Position numbers and translations under genes: made by a program
Assembly: GCA_964344965.1 (NCBI GenBank)
Contig: CAYFPJ010000019.1
Coordinates: 1-25,395, forward strand
Direction of reading: 5' to 3'
Source of the DNA: UM-FILTER-37-12 sp964344965
Lineage (GTDB): Bacteria > Patescibacteriota > Patescibacteriia > Magasanikbacterales > UBA922
Length of the DNA: 25,395 bases
Shown here: positions 7,393 through 13,618 of the stretch, in pieces
Layout: every line of letters begins with the position of its first letter
Position numbering within the stretch: the stretch's first letter is position 1
Notes under the pieces: generated by a model
The model's input: the letters and a program-made list of their open reading frames with translations, nothing else
What the model was told of the DNA's origin: nothing
Database searches by the model: none

Positions 7393-7413
7393 CCCAGCAC
7401 TAATCATGCTGGG
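7393..7413 (-). terminator. Terminator of the zinc-ribbon gene (possibly bidirectional)
   Basis: CCCAGCA (7393-7399) and TGCTGGG (7407-7413) form a 7-bp stem. On the minus strand it is followed by ATTTTATTTT, on the plus strand only by TTT. It therefore mainly ends the minus-strand gene at 7491-7694 and may weakly end the DUF4015 transcript. Confidence 0.65.
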
Positions 7414-7431
7414 TTTACTGGTGATGTGGGA

Positions 7432-7475
7432 TCCCTGCCTCTCCCACACAATCTTGCTTGTGTCCTTGGCAGGGA
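7432..7475. repeat. Hairpin downstream of the zinc-ribbon gene
   Basis: TCCCTGCC (7432-7439) pairs with GGCAGGGA (7468-7475), and inside it ACACAA (7446-7451) pairs with TTGTGT (7458-7463). It lies in the 3' untranslated part of the zinc-ribbon transcript and shares its high GC. Confidence 0.6.
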
Positions 7476-7490
7476 CCGTCTGTTCTTTTT

Positions 7491-7694
7491 CTAGCGCCTG
7501 TCGTATCTCCCGGGGTCCTGACCCCGGGCCAGAGCTTTCCTAGCCTGGTCTGGTGGTATGGTCACCACCATCCCGGCCCCGCAGCTACGGCAGTCGACGT
7601 TGTACACGTTCGACTTGTCGATGCGGACGGACAGCTCCGGGGTTGAGATGCCGTTGCAGGCGCCACATTTCACTTTCACGTATACAGATGCCAC
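7491..7694 (-). CDS. Small zinc-ribbon protein, 67 aa
   Basis: The protein has two CxxC knuckles (C10/C13 and C35/C38) separated by a stretch that reads as beta strands, the layout of a zinc ribbon. The tail is basic (RKALARGQDPGRYDRR). I cannot name a function; such ribbons occur in small phage-like, nucleic-acid-binding and regulatory proteins. The start is GTG at 7694 with a perfect AGGAGG 5 nt upstream, a strong site in a window where nearly every other gene lacks one. The coding DNA is visibly GC-rich with G/C third positions, unlike its neighbours. It has its own promoter (7732-7760) and terminator (7393-7413). These signs suggest acquisition from another genome. It is divergent from the aminotransferase gene. 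Confidence 0.75.
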   Translation of the reverse strand: MASVYVKVKCGACNGISTPELSVRIDKSNVYNVDCRSCGAGMVVTIPPDQARKALARGQDPGRYDRR

Positions 7695-7731
7695 GCGGGC
7701 CTCCTGTTTTTTGTGAAAGACTACTTTTTAT

Positions 7732-7760
7732 ATCGTATAATCTTTTTGGATTTTTGTAAA
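7732..7760 (-). promoter_or_regulatory. Promoter of the zinc-ribbon gene
   Basis: On the minus strand, -35 TTTACA (7755-7760) and -10 TACGAT (7732-7737) are 17 bp apart. It lies back to back with the plus-strand aminotransferase promoter at 7772-7800. Confidence 0.55.
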
Positions 7761-7771
7761 ATATGATTTGC

Positions 7772-7800
7772 TTTACTTGTCCTGGATGACCTTGTATAAT
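7772..7800 (+). promoter_or_regulatory. Promoter of the aminotransferase gene
   Basis: -10 TATAAT (7795-7800) is a consensus match and -35 TTTACT (7772-7777) matches 4 of 6, with a 17-bp spacer. The predicted leader is about 28 nt. Confidence 0.65.
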
Positions 7801-7834
7801 TCTCTTATATTTTTTAAAAAAATATGCTAAAAAT

Positions 7835-8998
7835 ATGAACCTCAATTTTTCACCACTCACAGACATCCCAACCTCTGCTACTATAGCAATCAACACTCTC
7901 GCCAAAAAGAAACGTCAGGCAGGAGAGCGAGTCTACAATCTTAGTGCTGGTGAACCGATGATTGCCACTCCTCAAGTCATTATTGAAGCAGCTAAGAAAG
8001 CTATACAAGATGACAAAACCAAGTATCCACCTACTGCTGGAATTACTCCACTTCGTCTGGCTATGACAGAATGGATGAATAGAAAGTATAATACCAACTA
8101 TGATGTGGATCATACCTTGGTCACCTGTGGTGGTAAGTTTGGTCTGTATATACTTTTTCAGGCATTGGTAGAATCTGGAACAGAAGTCCTCATCCCGGCG
8201 CCATACTGGGTCTCTTATCCATCGATGGTTGCTCTTTTTGGTGGCATCCCGAAGATTGTCAAAACTAGTGAGAGCGACGGTTGGAAAGTTGAGGTAGAAG
8301 AATTGGAAAATTTGTATACTTCAAAAACAAAAATTTTGATTCTCAACAATGGTTCCAATCCAACTGGAGTTCTTTATACTCGCGAAGAATTAGAAAAGAT
8401 ATTGGAGTGGTGTAGCGAGAAAGATATTATTGTCATTTCAGACGAAGTTTATAGCGGCCTTGTTTATGACGGGGGAGAATACAATTCTTGTGGATCTTTT
8501 GGGAAATTATCAAACAATGTAGTCGTGGTGCAGAGCTGCTCCAAGAACTTTGCTATGACTGGTTGGCGAGTAGGTTTTGTCTTTGCGCCTGTAGAGATAG
8601 TTCGTACCTTGATCAAACTACAGAGTCAAAGCATCACTAGCACATCTGGCATTAGTCAGTGGGCTGCTCTTGGGGCGATAGAAAATGCTGACCAGATTGT
8701 TTCAGAGATTCGTACTGAGATGCAGATAAGAAGGGATGTTTTGGTTCAAGCTCGTAATAAATTTTTTGGTCGAGAATTGTATACTCCCCAATCGTCACTC
8801 TATGCATTCTGGCCGATCAATTCCTTCGGAGTCAATGATGCTGAGTCAGTGAGATTTTGTGAACGTGTCTTGGAAGAGGGAAATGTAGCCATGGTTCCTG
8901 GAAAAGCTTTTGGGCAGGATGGCTATGTTCGCGTTTCTTTTGGGGAAACTACTGATGAGCTGGAGGAAGCGATGGAAGCGCTTAGAAGATATTTATAA
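7835..8998 (+). CDS. PLP-dependent class I/II aminotransferase (aspartate aminotransferase-like)
   Basis: This is a fold-type I pyridoxal-phosphate enzyme of the aspartate aminotransferase family, moving amino groups between an amino acid and a 2-oxo acid. Family marks are the N-terminal YNLSAGEP segment, TCGGKFGLY (cofactor phosphate region), NNGSNPTG, ISDEVYSGLVY, and SCSKNFAMTGWRVGF with the Schiff-base lysine at K237. VRVSFGET near the C-terminus carries the substrate-carboxylate arginine. The length of 387 aa is full. The exact substrate cannot be fixed. The ATG at 7835 has no Shine-Dalgarno. The gene appears monocistronic: it has its own promoter, and an inverted repeat and a separate promoter follow it. 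Confidence 0.92.
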   Translation: MNLNFSPLTDIPTSATIAINTLAKKKRQAGERVYNLSAGEPMIATPQVIIEAAKKAIQDDKTKYPPTAGITPLRLAMTEWMNRKYNTNYDVDHTLVTCGGKFGLYILFQALVESGTEVLIPAPYWVSYPSMVALFGGIPKIVKTSESDGWKVEVEELENLYTSKTKILILNNGSNPTGVLYTREELEKILEWCSEKDIIVISDEVYSGLVYDGGEYNSCGSFGKLSNNVVVVQSCSKNFAMTGWRVGFVFAPVEIVRTLIKLQSQSITSTSGISQWAALGAIENADQIVSEIRTEMQIRRDVLVQARNKFFGRELYTPQSSLYAFWPINSFGVNDAESVRFCERVLEEGNVAMVPGKAFGQDGYVRVSFGETTDELEEAMEALRRYL

Positions 8999-9007
8999 TT
9001 ATATTAA

Positions 9008-9153
9008 TGAACATACGAATTACGAATATTTCGAATGTACGAATAATCGGAAACACTGTAATCTGTCATTTTGTAAATAATATTTTGGGAATAGTATTCG
9101 AACATTCCTGCCTGCCGGTAGGCATGGCGTACAATTCGTAATTCGTATGTTCA
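9008..9153. repeat. 146-bp inverted-repeat element with 20-bp perfect arms
   Basis: Bases 9008-9027 are the exact reverse complement of 9134-9153. Inner partial arms also pair (GAATGT near 9033 with ACATTC near 9101), and a GCCTGCCGGTAGGC near-palindrome lies at about 9110-9123. The arms are built from short ACGAAT/ATTCGT words. The element ends 6 bp before the -35 box of the small RNA promoter at 9160. Confidence 0.85.
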
Positions 9154-9159
9154 CTGCAT

Positions 9160-9188
9160 TTGACATAGTTTGGTCTCAGGTCTATACT
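9160..9188 (+). promoter_or_regulatory. Strong promoter of the 6S-like RNA
   Basis: -35 TTGACA (9160-9165) is a consensus match and -10 TATACT (9183-9188) matches 5 of 6, with 17-bp spacing. No good plus-strand reading frame follows, only the folded RNA at 9194-9383. Confidence 0.8.
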
Positions 9189-9193
9189 AGTAA

Positions 9194-9383
9194 GTGATCC
9201 TGGTGGACAGCAATATCTCATTCTACAAAATTGTTCCTAGGGAAACTCAAATTGGCGTGATCTGCTGATTCGTTCAGAGATTTCTGCTTGCGGTTACCCA
9301 CATAGTTACTAGGGATGATGATAGCGCTGTCAGAATCCTGGATCATGAAAGACAATTTCTTATAGAGGTTGTTTTTTGTTTTT
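9194..9383 (+). ncRNA. Small structured RNA, 6S RNA-like
   Basis: This is a transcription unit of about 190 nt between a strong promoter and a strong terminator. It folds as an interrupted rod. TGATCC (9195-9200) pairs with GGATCA (9340-9345), and GACAGC (9206-9211) with GCTGTC (9326-9331). TATC plus CATTC (about 9213-9222) pairs with GGATG plus GATA (about 9313-9324). Then comes a large internal bubble, then GGG-A-AAC pairs with GTT-A-CCC, and a terminal stem contains CTGA-TTCGT-TCAG. A closing stem, a central bubble and a terminal stem at this size are the hallmark of 6S RNA, which binds the sigma70 RNA polymerase holoenzyme. 6S has little conserved sequence, so the assignment rests on shape. 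The unit is monocistronic, upstream of the amidotransferase gene. Confidence 0.6.
9352..9383 (+). terminator. Intrinsic terminator of the 6S-like RNA
   Basis: ACAATTTCT (9352-9360) pairs with AGAGGTTGT (9364-9372) over 9 bp with two G-U pairs and a 3-nt loop. A T-rich tract follows, TTTTTTGTTTTT. Confidence 0.8.
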
Positions 9384-9472
9384 CTGACAAATTTTTCCCC
9401 TTGCAGGGGAGGAGTTAAATTTGCCACCCACTTCTTCTTCTGCTATCCTAAGGTTATTCTTAACTAATTTTT

Positions 9473-10237
9473 ATGAAAGAAAAAAAAGATCTGAATATAT
9501 TGGTAATCCAAGCCAGGGAGCCGCAAATGAAAAAGCATGAACTGGATCTTATAATAGAGACTAGTGGTTTGTCGTCGTCAAATTTTGAATCTCACAATAT
9601 TGTTTCTGATGAAATTTTTGATTTAAAAAAATTGGCAGAATATGATGCAGTAATGATTGGTGGTTCTGGTAAGTTTACTTTATCAGAGGGGGGAGTACCT
9701 CAGCTTGATTTTATGGAAGATGTGGTTCGCTATTGTAGAGAAAATGATATACCCTTCTTAGGTCTTTGTTTTGGCATGCAGATTGCTGTACAGGCACTGG
9801 GCGGTAAAATAATTCGTGATCGGGAAAACATGGAGGCAGGTACTTATAGTATGTATAGAACTTCTGATTCAGACAGCGATCCTTTGATTGGAGGATTTCA
9901 GCGTGAATTCAAAGGCGCCTGTGGCAGAAAAGACAGAGCCGAAAATCTTCCAGAAGGAATGGTAAATTATGTGAAAAGTGATCGTTGTCCTTATCATTAT
10001 GTCACCTACCCTGGTTCTAATTTTTTTGCCACCCAGTTTCATCCCGAGTTGTGGAGAAAGTCCGACAATCTGATTCGTGTCAATTATTATAGAGAAAAGT
10101 ACCACATGACTGATGAAGAATTTGAAAAACAGATTGCTCTGTTTGAAGACGCTCCAGAGAGTAAAAATATTATCAGTAATTTTATTGAAAAAATAGTACT
10201 ACCTCGATATAATGAATCTAGTGCTAACATTTCATAA
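9473..10237 (+). CDS. Class I glutamine amidotransferase domain protein
   Basis: This is a stand-alone class I (triad) glutamine amidotransferase like the GATase part of GMP synthase. It hydrolyses glutamine and hands ammonia to a partner or substrate. The nucleophile is C99 in FLGLCFGMQIA, and H190 and E192 in QFHPEL complete the triad. The oxyanion-loop segment AVMIGGSGKFTL (59-70) is in place. At 254 aa it has about 50 extra residues after the domain. No synthase partner is encoded next to it, so the acceptor is unknown; members of this family also act as gamma-glutamyl hydrolases. The ATG at 9473 has no Shine-Dalgarno. The DUF3592-like gene begins one base after its stop, so the two are probably co-transcribed. 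Confidence 0.88.
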   Translation: MKEKKDLNILVIQAREPQMKKHELDLIIETSGLSSSNFESHNIVSDEIFDLKKLAEYDAVMIGGSGKFTLSEGGVPQLDFMEDVVRYCRENDIPFLGLCFGMQIAVQALGGKIIRDRENMEAGTYSMYRTSDSDSDPLIGGFQREFKGACGRKDRAENLPEGMVNYVKSDRCPYHYVTYPGSNFFATQFHPELWRKSDNLIRVNYYREKYHMTDEEFEKQIALFEDAPESKNIISNFIEKIVLPRYNESSANIS

Positions 10238-10238
10238 T

Positions 10239-10772
10239 ATGTCAAAAAAACCAACCACTCTCAATAGCAAGAATTTTATCTACGCCTTAGGGATTTTTTT
10301 GACCATCATTTCTTTGATGTACGGAGTGAAGATGGTTTATGATTATTCTCAGATTAGAATTTTTTCATCGGATGGTGTCGGAGCCACGGCTACGGTCACA
10401 GATCTTTCTGACTCTACAACACACTTCTTGGGTGGCACATCAAACAAGGTTTATTTGGTGGGAGCAAATTTTGTAGCAGAATTGGCAGACAATACTGAAC
10501 TTGGTGATTTTGTAATCCCTGATGTCCACGATGTCAGTATATCGGTAGATCCAGGATCATATAGGGGGTTATCCTTGGGTGATGAGGTCGATGTGCTTTA
10601 TCTACCAGATGATCCAGAAAAAGCTATATTGCACAGTTCTATTGATGTTTTTGAAAAGACATTTTTTAAGAGGACTGCCACAATTATTGTTACTCTGGTG
10701 GTGGGCATACTTATGATAGTATTTGGTCGGAAGTCTTATTTGGAAGATAGGAATAAAAATATTGATAATTAA
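10239..10772 (+). CDS. DUF3592-like membrane protein, 177 aa
   Basis: Two membrane helices (about residues 14-35 and 148-167) flank an extracytoplasmic beta-rich domain. The region GATATVTDL, then LSLGDEVDVLYLPDDPEKAIL, is typical of DUF3592, where a YxxxdPxxA-type segment closes the domain. No function is established for the family. I chose the ATG at 10239 because it lies one base after the upstream stop and directly precedes the basic, membrane-inserting start MSKKP. An upstream in-frame ATG at 10212 would overlap the amidotransferase. Pairing with the amidotransferase gene suggests a shared transcript, not necessarily a shared function. Confidence 0.8.
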   Translation: MSKKPTTLNSKNFIYALGIFLTIISLMYGVKMVYDYSQIRIFSSDGVGATATVTDLSDSTTHFLGGTSNKVYLVGANFVAELADNTELGDFVIPDVHDVSISVDPGSYRGLSLGDEVDVLYLPDDPEKAILHSSIDVFEKTFFKRTATIIVTLVVGILMIVFGRKSYLEDRNKNIDN

Positions 10773-10794
10773 TTTATTTTGATTAGTAAAATAT

Positions 10795-11233
10795 ATGTCA
10801 GAGTCTACAGTTCATCCTGAAGGAGGGAAAGCAGAAGGCGGTGTTATTAAATCTTTAAGCGGTTTTATTCCTCGATGCTTGCATCGAAAAAGTGAAAACT
10901 AACATTGGTTGAAATAAGATTTTCTGCCAATACCCCGCAGCTTGCTGCGGGGATGGCCCGATGAAGTCTTACTTAAACCAAATTTACTTTTATTGGTCAT
11001 CTGGAGACGGTAACCAAGAGATGACTGAGTCCCAATAGATAGACACTTGGTCCGGATTAACTGTTGGAGATTCGGTTACTTTTACATTTGATGGAGAAGA
11101 GCTGACTGAAACAGTGATTCGAGTCTATAACAATGGAGTAATTGTCTATAAAGGTGGTGAATGTCATGATGATGGTGGTGAGAGTCAGGAGATATTTGTG
11201 ACCGCAGACAACAATCCTAAAAAAGTAGAATAA
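10795..11233 (+). pseudogene. Decayed gene: short ORF plus amber-interrupted fragment
   Basis: A 35-residue ORF (10795-10902, starts MSESTVHPEGGKAEGG) runs into a palindrome and stops. A second frame starts at ATG 10961, reads 25 residues, meets TAG at 11036-11038, and then stays open for 64 more codons to TAA at 11231. The residues after the TAG (TWSGLTVGDSVTFTFDGEEL) and the acidic tail look like a secreted beta-rich domain. The two pieces are in different frames, separated by two hairpin palindromes. The likely reading is one former gene broken by palindrome insertion and point mutation. The family is not recognised. A genuine readthrough of the TAG cannot be excluded but has no support here. 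Confidence 0.5.
10872..10952. repeat. Two short hairpins with CTTG loops
   Basis: TCGATG-CTTG-CATCGA (10872-10887) and CCCCGCAG-CTTG-CTGCGGGG (10933-10952) are perfect stems of 6 and 8 bp. In RNA both close as G(CUUG)C, a known extra-stable tetraloop. They lie inside the decayed gene. Confidence 0.8.
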
Positions 11234-11273
11234 ACATTTAAATCGAGGAAGTTTGATCTGATTATAATTAAGC

Positions 11274-11302
11274 AAAAAACCGAGACTAATTCTCGGTTTT
11301 TT
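11274..11302. terminator. Bidirectional terminator (rpmB and the decayed gene)
   Basis: AAAAAACCGAGA (11274-11285) is complementary to TCTCGGTTTTTT (11291-11302) with a 5-nt loop. The A/T arms supply a U-tract on either strand. It lies 13 bp past the rpmB stop on the minus strand. Confidence 0.85.
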
Positions 11303-11315
11303 GTTGAAGTAATTT

Positions 11316-11489
11316 TTATGCAGTGGCTGTGGCCATCTTCTTGGCAGCAGTCCGACGGCATGTAGGGCAGATCATTTCGCCGTCAATCTTCTGTAGGTTT
11401 GGTTTTTGACGTCTCAAGGTCTTATTTTTGGCGTTGCTTCTGTTGGCAGCTCTTTGAGATCCTTTACCACATTTGTTACATTTGGCCAT
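11316..11489 (-). CDS. rpmB: 50S ribosomal protein bL28
   Basis: This 57-residue protein begins MAKCNKCGKGSQRAANRSNA and continues with the family block RRQKPNLQKI, then MICPTCRRT. The order (CxxC, basic stretch, KPNLQ, second CxxC) is that of ribosomal protein L28, found on the 50S near the E site. C4, C7, C41 and C44 make it a zinc-binding (C+) form. It is shorter than the roughly 78-residue E. coli protein, as expected for compact members. The ATG at 11489 has no Shine-Dalgarno. A strong promoter lies 49 bp upstream and a terminator 13 bp downstream, so the gene is monocistronic. Confidence 0.92.
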   Translation of the reverse strand: MAKCNKCGKGSQRAANRSNAKNKTLRRQKPNLQKIDGEMICPTCRRTAAKKMATATA

Positions 11490-11537
11490 ATTATTGGTAG
11501 TTATTTTTATTCAAAATCTTGTCATGTGACGTGGAAC

Positions 11538-11566
11538 AGTGTACACTATATGAACTATCTTGTCAA
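11538..11566 (-). promoter_or_regulatory. Promoter of rpmB
   Basis: On the minus strand, -35 TTGACA (11561-11566) is a consensus match and -10 TACACT (11538-11543) matches 4 of 6, with 17-bp spacing. Confidence 0.8.
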
Positions 11567-11699
11567 GTGTCATAGGACATGAAACATATAGCGTATAACA
11601 AATTGCTACATGCTACATGGACTGTGCTCTATGGTAGATATTTTTTAAAAAAGCCTTTTGAGCCTTTTTGGCTTATGTAGCTTTTCAAGCTTTTCACTT

Positions 11700-12296
11700 A
11701 TGGACCCATTATCAATAGTTTTTTTCGTTGTAGTTATCGTATTTTCGGCGATTATTCATGAATATTCTCATGGCTGGATGGCCAATCAGCTGGGGGACCC
11801 GACAGCCAAATATGCTGGACGACTGACTCTCAATCCGGTCAAACATATTGATCTTTTTGGATCGATTATTTTACCACTCCTTCTTATTCCTACTGGTTTT
11901 TTGTTCGCTTATGCTAAGCCAGTACCCTACAATCCCTACAATCTTCGCGATCAGAAGTGGGGATCGGTCTGGGTGGCCTTAGCTGGTCCTGGATCCAATT
12001 TAATATTAGCTTTCCTATTTGGAGTTTTGATTCGTTCTCTTCCTGCTACAAGCACCCTCATTCCATTTCTATTCATTATTGTATTCGCTAACGTGCTTTT
12101 GGCTGTCTTCAATATGGTCCCAATCCCACCTCTTGATGGCTCTAAGTTACTCTTTGCTCTTTTGCCAGATTCAGCAGTTGCTCTCAGGCAAAATCTAGAG
12201 AGATATGGGTTTTTGATTTTGATTATCTTTATCTTTTCTTTTTCCCACATCTTACACCCAATCATGATGTTCTTTGTCAATTTGTTTACAGGTTAG
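11700..12296 (+). CDS. Site-2 protease family (M50) intramembrane metalloprotease
   Basis: This is an integral-membrane zinc protease of the M50/S2P group without a PDZ domain. The zinc motif HEYSH (H20, E21, H24) lies in the first helix, and the third ligand is D146 in VPIPPLDG, the NxxPxPxLDG motif of the family. There are about five to six helices in 198 aa, the size of minimal S2P homologues. These enzymes cut membrane-bound regulators or signal-peptide remnants; the substrate is unknown. I chose the ATG at 11700 (MDPLSIVFF), which gives the family's usual start. An in-frame ATG at 11658 would add 14 residues made from a GCCTTTTGAGCC-type repeat. A terminator follows at 12307. Confidence 0.9.
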   Translation: MDPLSIVFFVVVIVFSAIIHEYSHGWMANQLGDPTAKYAGRLTLNPVKHIDLFGSIILPLLLIPTGFLFAYAKPVPYNPYNLRDQKWGSVWVALAGPGSNLILAFLFGVLIRSLPATSTLIPFLFIIVFANVLLAVFNMVPIPPLDGSKLLFALLPDSAVALRQNLERYGFLILIIFIFSFSHILHPIMMFFVNLFTG

Positions 12297-12306
12297 AGAT
12301 CTTTAT

Positions 12307-12336
12307 AAAAATTGGCTATCTTAAGCCAATTTTTTT
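12307..12336 (+). terminator. Terminator of the M50 protease gene
   Basis: AAAATTGGCT (12307-12316 region) pairs with AGCCAATTTT (12324-12333) around a short loop and is followed by further T residues to 12336. It separates the protease gene from the str operon promoter. Confidence 0.8.
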
Positions 12337-12363
12337 GTTTTTAAGATTAACTGGTTTAATTCC

Positions 12364-12392
12364 TTGACAAAAATTTATCTATCCTGTATAGT
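12364..12392 (+). promoter_or_regulatory. Promoter of the str operon (rpsL-rpsG-fusA)
   Basis: -35 TTGACA (12364-12369) is a consensus match and -10 TATAGT (12387-12392) matches 5 of 6, with 17-bp spacing. It is nearly identical in design to the rpsB promoter at 749-777. Predicted start is near 12399. Confidence 0.85.
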
Positions 12393-12398
12393 ATGGTC

Positions 12399-12519
12399 AC
12401 CACAGAACGGAGTATCTCAACTTAGTTGGGAGAAGAAACCCTGAAGAAGGGTGACGTTCGGAATGATTTCCTTGCCTAAATAGGAAAAATTTCTAATGTT
12501 CCGTTGTGGAACTTTTTTT
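12399..12519 (+). promoter_or_regulatory. Structured rpsL leader with an attenuator-like terminator (or a separate small RNA)
   Basis: GAACG (12405-12409) pairs with CGTTC (12455-12459), closing a junction with hairpins TCTCAAC-TTA-GTTGGGA (12415-12431) and ACCCT-GAAGA-AGGGT (12438-12452). Near the end GTTCC-GTTGT-GGAAC (12498-12512) is followed by seven T, an intrinsic terminator. The 5' segment from 12400 (CCACAGAACGG) can instead pair with CCGTTGTGG (12501-12509). That pairing would break both the junction and the terminator stem. Such competing folds between promoter and first gene are how leader attenuation works. I recognise no known riboswitch or ribosomal leader class. A free 120-nt RNA is the alternative. 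Confidence 0.55.
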
Positions 12520-12562
12520 ATTCCAATTGATAGCTAGCAATTGACAGTCAACACCAGCTTGG

Positions 12563-12597
12563 AATTGTTAATTGTTAATTGTTAATTGTTAATTGTT
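12563..12597. repeat. Heptanucleotide array (AATTGTT) x5 abutting the rpsL start
   Basis: Five perfect copies of AATTGTT plus a partial sixth reach the base before the rpsL ATG at 12603. The translation-initiation region of rpsL is thus made of this repeat, with no Shine-Dalgarno. Confidence 0.95.
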
Positions 12598-12602
12598 AAT
12601 TT

Positions 12603-13022
12603 ATGCCAACAATGAATCAGATTCTCCGCAAGGGGAGGAAGAAAAAAAAGACCAAGTCAGCGTCTCCGGCTATGCAGTTCACCTGGGATAGTCTACATCG
12701 CAAGAAGACACCTCTTCGAAGAGGTGCACCATTCAAACGTGGTGTATGTACAAAAGTATATACAGCCACTCCTCGTAAACCTAACTCAGCTTTACGTAAG
12801 GTTGCCAAAGTACGTCTTTCTAATGGAATGGAAGTGATCGCCTACATTCCGGGTGAAGGACACAACTTACAAGAACACTCTATTGTTCTTATCCGTGGAG
12901 GACGAGTAAAAGACTTGGCTGGTGTGCGTTACCACATTGTCCGTGGTGTTTACGATACCCAAGGTGTTGCCGATAGAAAACAAGGACGCAGTAAATACGG
13001 CGCCAAGAAACCAAAGAAATAA
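12603..13022 (+). CDS. rpsL: 30S ribosomal protein uS12
   Basis: S12 sits at the decoding centre of the 30S subunit and controls accuracy. The family core is obvious: KRGVCTKVYTATPRKPNSAL, GEGHNLQEHSIVLIRGGRVK and GVRYHIVRG. At 139 aa it is the long form, with an insert of about 14 residues after the N-terminal RKGRKKKKTK, as in Firmicutes S12. R58 occupies the position of the first Lys of the TPKKPNS motif, where Lys-to-Arg gives streptomycin resistance in E. coli. It is the first gene of the str operon behind the promoter at 12364. The ATG at 12603 directly follows a heptanucleotide array. Confidence 0.97.
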   Translation: MPTMNQILRKGRKKKKTKSASPAMQFTWDSLHRKKTPLRRGAPFKRGVCTKVYTATPRKPNSALRKVAKVRLSNGMEVIAYIPGEGHNLQEHSIVLIRGGRVKDLAGVRYHIVRGVYDTQGVADRKQGRSKYGAKKPKK

Positions 13023-13025
13023 AAA

Positions 13026-13106
13026 AGGCCAGAAAGGCCCAAAAGGCTTAAAAAGCCTGAAAATTATTCCATAACTTATAATAAGCTTTTCTGGCCTTTC
13101 TGGCCT
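13026..13106. repeat. 81-bp inverted repeat between rpsL and rpsG
   Basis: AGGCCAGAAAGGCC (13026-13039) is the exact reverse complement of 13093-13106. Further AGGCTT/AAGCCT words lie between. It belongs to a family of AAGGC/GCCTT-rich stretches that also precede the M50 gene (11651-11695), fusA (13781-13874) and, weakly, prgI (24035-24070). Confidence 0.85.
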
Positions 13107-13126
13107 TTCAAGCATTTAATAATTTT

Positions 13127-13603
13127 ATGCCTAGAGGAAAACAAGCCCCAAAGCGTGTCGTAGCTCCAGATCCAGTTTACAACAGCGAACTTCTTGCTAA
13201 GTTTGTCAATTTTGTAATGGAAAGAGGGAAAAAAACAGTAGCACAGTCTATTGTCTACGGTGCACTTGATATATTAAAAGATAAGAAGAATGAAAATCCT
13301 TTGAAGATTTTTGAAAAAGTAATTGATACCATTCGACCGCAGGTAGAAGTACGCTCTCGTCGTGTTGGTGGTGCCAATTATCAGGTTCCAATGCCTGTCA
13401 GTGGTAATCGTCAAAACACTCTTGCCTTCAGATGGATCATCGCAGCAGCCAAGGCTCGCAAAGGTCAATCTATGACAAAAAAATTGGCTGCAGAATTTCT
13501 TGATATTCTAGAGGGAATAGGTGGTGCAGTCAAAAAGAAAGATGACGTCAATCGTATGGCCGAAGCCAACAAAGCCTTTGCTCACTTCGCTAGAAGAAGA
13601 TAA
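13127..13603 (+). CDS. rpsG: 30S ribosomal protein uS7
   Basis: S7 nucleates assembly of the 30S head and contacts the E-site tRNA. The family pattern is complete: MPRGKQAPKRVVAPDPVYNS, then FVNFVMERGKKTVAQSIVYGALDIL, then RRVGGANYQVPMPV, ending in EANKAFAHFARRR. The length of 158 aa is normal. It is the second gene of the str operon. The gaps on both sides contain inverted repeats that would fold in the mRNA. The ATG at 13127 has no Shine-Dalgarno. Confidence 0.97.
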   Translation: MPRGKQAPKRVVAPDPVYNSELLAKFVNFVMERGKKTVAQSIVYGALDILKDKKNENPLKIFEKVIDTIRPQVEVRSRRVGGANYQVPMPVSGNRQNTLAFRWIIAAAKARKGQSMTKKLAAEFLDILEGIGGAVKKKDDVNRMAEANKAFAHFARRR

Positions 13604-13618
13604 ATTTTGAAAGGCCTA

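Noticed and set aside
9218..9427. A 69-codon minus-strand frame beginning with GTG.
   Set aside because: It lies antisense over the 6S-like RNA and its terminator, has no Shine-Dalgarno or clear promoter, and its first residues come from a CTCCCCTGCAAGGGG-type repeat. The RNA explains the DNA better.
11036..11038. In-frame TAG as possible recoding (amber as an amino acid).
   Set aside because: Other genes here, including fusA, end with TAG and their reading would run on without homology. One decayed gene is a simpler explanation.
12563..12597. Short regular repeats that might be taken for a CRISPR-like array or origin iterons.
   Set aside because: The unit is 7 bp without spacers, so it is a simple tandem repeat. 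No cas or replication genes are nearby.
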